From a virus: DNA of 22,021 nt. A program made the translations under genes and the position numbers. This document shows, piece after piece, positions 20,565 through 22,021 of the stretch. The DNA lies in IMG/VR virus record IMGVR_UViG_3300044638_004203, positions 1-22,021 of that record, one strand, 5' to 3'. The notes below the pieces were generated by a model that saw only the letters and a list, made by a program, of their open reading frames with translations, did no database searches and was not told the origin of the DNA. Within the stretch, counting starts at the first letter, position 1. Each line of letters begins with the position of its first letter.

Positions 20565-20891
20565 TCACGGCATTAATGTTATTTTTAAACCATTTTGTAT
20601 CAAATATACACTAATACTTGTTTTTTTATTGAAGAAGTGTAATTTTCCGGACATTGGTTTTTTGTATTCATATCCCATGGATTTCAATACATTTATTATT
20701 TCATGTTCTTTATACATACTGGCATCAATAACATTATCCGGTAATATTGTTATATTTTTTAATTTGATTTTCAATTCTTCAAAAATAGAATCAAATCCGG
20801 TTGCTTCAAATACTTCCGTTGATTCTAGTATTTTTTTAGCTAATTTACTAGAAACTGTGTCTACTATATTTTGAAATTGTTTCTTTTGCAT
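20565..20891 (-). CDS. Small hypothetical protein
   Basis: A 108-residue protein, not recognised. A basic amphipathic N-terminal helix (KKQFQNIVDTVSSKLAKKILES) is followed by an acidic stretch and a C-terminal alpha/beta part (EHEIINVLKSMGYEYKKPMSGKLHFF, then ISVYLIQNGLKITLMP) that looks like a small complete fold. The ribosome site is poor (AT-rich, no GGAG) before ATG 20891, with an ATATTTAT motif 37 bases upstream, so it probably heads the unit 20891-18458. The low-GC sequence suggests an accessory gene. Confidence 0.65.
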   Translation of the reverse strand: MQKKQFQNIVDTVSSKLAKKILESTEVFEATGFDSIFEELKIKLKNITILPDNVIDASMYKEHEIINVLKSMGYEYKKPMSGKLHFFNKKTSISVYLIQNGLKITLMP

Positions 20892-20927
20892 TATATTATC
20901 TTTTTTTATTACAAAATGTTACATATA

Positions 20928-20935
20928 ATAAATAT
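20928..20935 (-). promoter_or_regulatory. ATATTTAT promoter-like motif, copy e
   Basis: Exact minus-strand ATATTTAT, 37 bases upstream of ATG 20891. It sits inside a small inverted repeat (TACATAT-AATAA-ATATGTA). Confidence 0.4.
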
Positions 20936-20938
20936 GTA

Positions 20939-21328
20939 TTAAATAGAATATACTCTAACCAAATATATCTTAACAACTCTAAATCCTTCTTTATTTTTTA
21001 ATAAAGCACAATTTTTATATCGTTCCCATTCAATCGGATATTTTTTATCAAGAATACCGTTGTTCAAGTTCATTATCAATTCATTAAGAGCATTTATTGT
21101 ATAAATCGTATTTGTTTCTCTTTTTTGATGAACCATTATTGAATTTGGTAAGAATTTTTTGTAGGTGTCCATTACTATATTATAGGACAATATAGCATCT
21201 TCGCGAGTATCGAATGATTTGAAATGAAATATTTTATTATTTAATATAGAAAAATTTTGTTTTATATCGTCAATTGTTTCTTCAACTTGATGCTTGCGGG
21301 TAAATGTGCATACTAATTGTGTCTTCAA
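20939..21328 (-). CDS. Small hypothetical phage protein, TTG start
   Basis: A 129-residue protein of unknown function. The opening TFTRKHQVEETIDDIKQNF and NNKIFHFKSFDTREDAILSYNI resemble, from memory, an uncharacterised family in marine T4-like phages. The second half repeats a compact alpha/beta pattern ending EGFRVVKIYLVRVY. The only upstream in-frame start is a TTG at 21328, preceded by a GAGAGAGG purine run at short spacing; no ATG follows until well inside the protein, so a TTG start is the best reading. An ATATTTAT motif lies 39 bases upstream. It does not overlap its neighbours. Confidence 0.65.
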   Translation of the reverse strand: MKTQLVCTFTRKHQVEETIDDIKQNFSILNNKIFHFKSFDTREDAILSYNIVMDTYKKFLPNSIMVHQKRETNTIYTINALNELIMNLNNGILDKKYPIEWERYKNCALLKNKEGFRVVKIYLVRVYSI

Positions 21329-21366
21329 TACCTCTCTCTCTATTCTTGTAAATTGTTATACTTCAT

Positions 21367-21374
21367 ATAAATAT
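21367..21374 (-). promoter_or_regulatory. ATATTTAT promoter-like motif, copy f
   Basis: Exact minus-strand ATATTTAT in the 50-base gap after the polymerase A-like gene, 39 bases upstream of the TTG start at 21328. Confidence 0.4.
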
Positions 21375-21378
21375 CATC

Positions 21379-22021
21379 TTAAATTTGTTTAATGTGACCA
21401 AAATCATCACCAACGTAAATTTTTATTGACATATTATCAGTCTCAAATGCAGATTGCAAAGTATCAATTAAATGCATTTCATCCGGATGAATATCGAAGA
21501 TAAATGCATCATAAAGATACATCATAAACACAGACTTCTTATTCTGCAAATGTGGTAGAATGCTCTTTATCTTACGAACATTATATTCAGTTTCCAACGA
21601 TTGAAGCACATAGTTGAATACTTTGTTTGGTGTTGCATCTTGAATGTCTCTGAAAATTTTTTCGTAAAACCAAGATTTTACCACGCCATCATTTTGATAC
21701 CGTTCATATAATTCATCTATAAGTGCCTGAACAGAACGGAAAAATGTATGGTTCATAAATTCAGGAGTTATTGTTCCGTATATGTTTTGGAATACTTTAC
21801 CTTTGAATTGGTCATAATCCATATCCATTCCCAAATCATTTCGTATTTGTTCGTATGGGTGATATTCAAACTTATAGTCTAATATCTTTGCCAATAGTTT
21901 TATGTGAAATGCATCATAATCAAATTGAACTATTTTCCCACCTTCAAATCTTGAACAAATTTTATCTCTACTTCCATCTTTTTTATTCATTGCAGAAAAA
22001 TTAAAACCATCCCAAGCATTA
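21379..22021 (-). CDS. Family A DNA polymerase-like protein, C-terminal part, 5' end cut by window edge
   Basis: The frame is open to the right edge, so the internal ATG at 21990 is probably not the start. Residues below count from that ATG. VQFDYDAFHIKLLA matches family A motif A (DYSQIELRxLA) with the metal-binding Asp at D24, but His replaces the Glu. KGKVFQNIYG (63-72) matches the O-helix K-x3-F-x3-YG, although its first Arg is absent. NYVLQ (126-130) fits the N-x3-Q of Klenow N845/Q849. YLYDAFIFD (158-166) fits motif C with the second Asp at D161, His and Glu being replaced by Tyr and Ala. Spacings between motifs are shorter than in Klenow. This suggests a reduced polymerase or an inactive relative. 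It coexists with a family B polymerase. Confidence 0.72.
   Translation of the reverse strand, partial: NAWDGFNFSAMNKKDGSRDKICSRFEGGKIVQFDYDAFHIKLLAKILDYKFEYHPYEQIRNDLGMDMDYDQFKGKVFQNIYGTITPEFMNHTFFRSVQALIDELYERYQNDGVVKSWFYEKIFRDIQDATPNKVFNYVLQSLETEYNVRKIKSILPHLQNKKSVFMMYLYDAFIFDIHPDEMHLIDTLQSAFETDNMSIKIYVGDDFGHIKQI

Overview
The window is a compact piece of a lytic tailed-phage genome (T4-like replication gene set, probably a large myovirus). All genes that I can support read from the minus strand. They are packed with gaps of about 1-150 bases and short overlaps, and the DNA is AT-rich. I see no tRNA, integrase, insertion sequence or CRISPR array. Three promoter-like sites fit TTG-N19/20-TATATT(T/A)G, close to the Bacteroidetes consensus TTG-N17-23-TAnnTTTG, so a Bacteroidetes/Flavobacteria host is a reasonable inference. 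Several genes, however, carry strong Shine-Dalgarno sites, and this does not decide the matter.

Layout, from high to low coordinates (the direction of transcription). The right edge (21379-22021) holds the C-terminal part of a family A DNA polymerase-like protein. Next come two small unknown genes (20565-21328), then a cluster with an unknown charged protein, an alpha/beta hydrolase and a ParB/Srx-fold protein (18458-20555). Then follow replication and recombination genes: gp32-like single-strand DNA-binding protein, RecA/UvsX recombinase, a small repeat-bearing protein, RNase H/5'-3' exonuclease and a DnaB/gp41-like helicase (13370-18299). A complete class II (B12-dependent) ribonucleotide reductase follows (11394-13247), then a membrane coiled-coil gene framed by a perfect 17-bp inverted repeat, a nucleotidyltransferase-fold protein, and small genes including a possible Hc1-like basic protein and a two-helix membrane protein (9516-11353). 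A 950-residue virion structural protein (6264-9116) sits in the middle of this metabolic region. It is followed by thioredoxin, a short PLP-enzyme-like protein, dUTPase, three small unknown genes, a DNA methyltransferase-like protein and the family B DNA polymerase, which is cut by the left edge.

The genes fit together as a DNA-synthesis programme. RNR plus thioredoxin makes deoxynucleotides and dUTPase keeps dUTP out. Polymerase B, helicase, SSB and RNase H form the fork, and the RecA/UvsX protein supports recombination-dependent replication. The methyltransferase may modify DNA, and the PLP-like protein may act in small-molecule metabolism.

The most interesting points are: (1) a second, family A-like polymerase domain alongside a family B polymerase; (2) a perfect inverted repeat flanking one gene; (3) two promoter-like motifs confined, as far as I can see by eye, to gaps between genes, one of them fused to terminators; (4) N-termini resembling T4 capsid-targeting sequences on several otherwise unrelated proteins; and (5) a degenerate PLP-dependent enzyme next to dUTPase.
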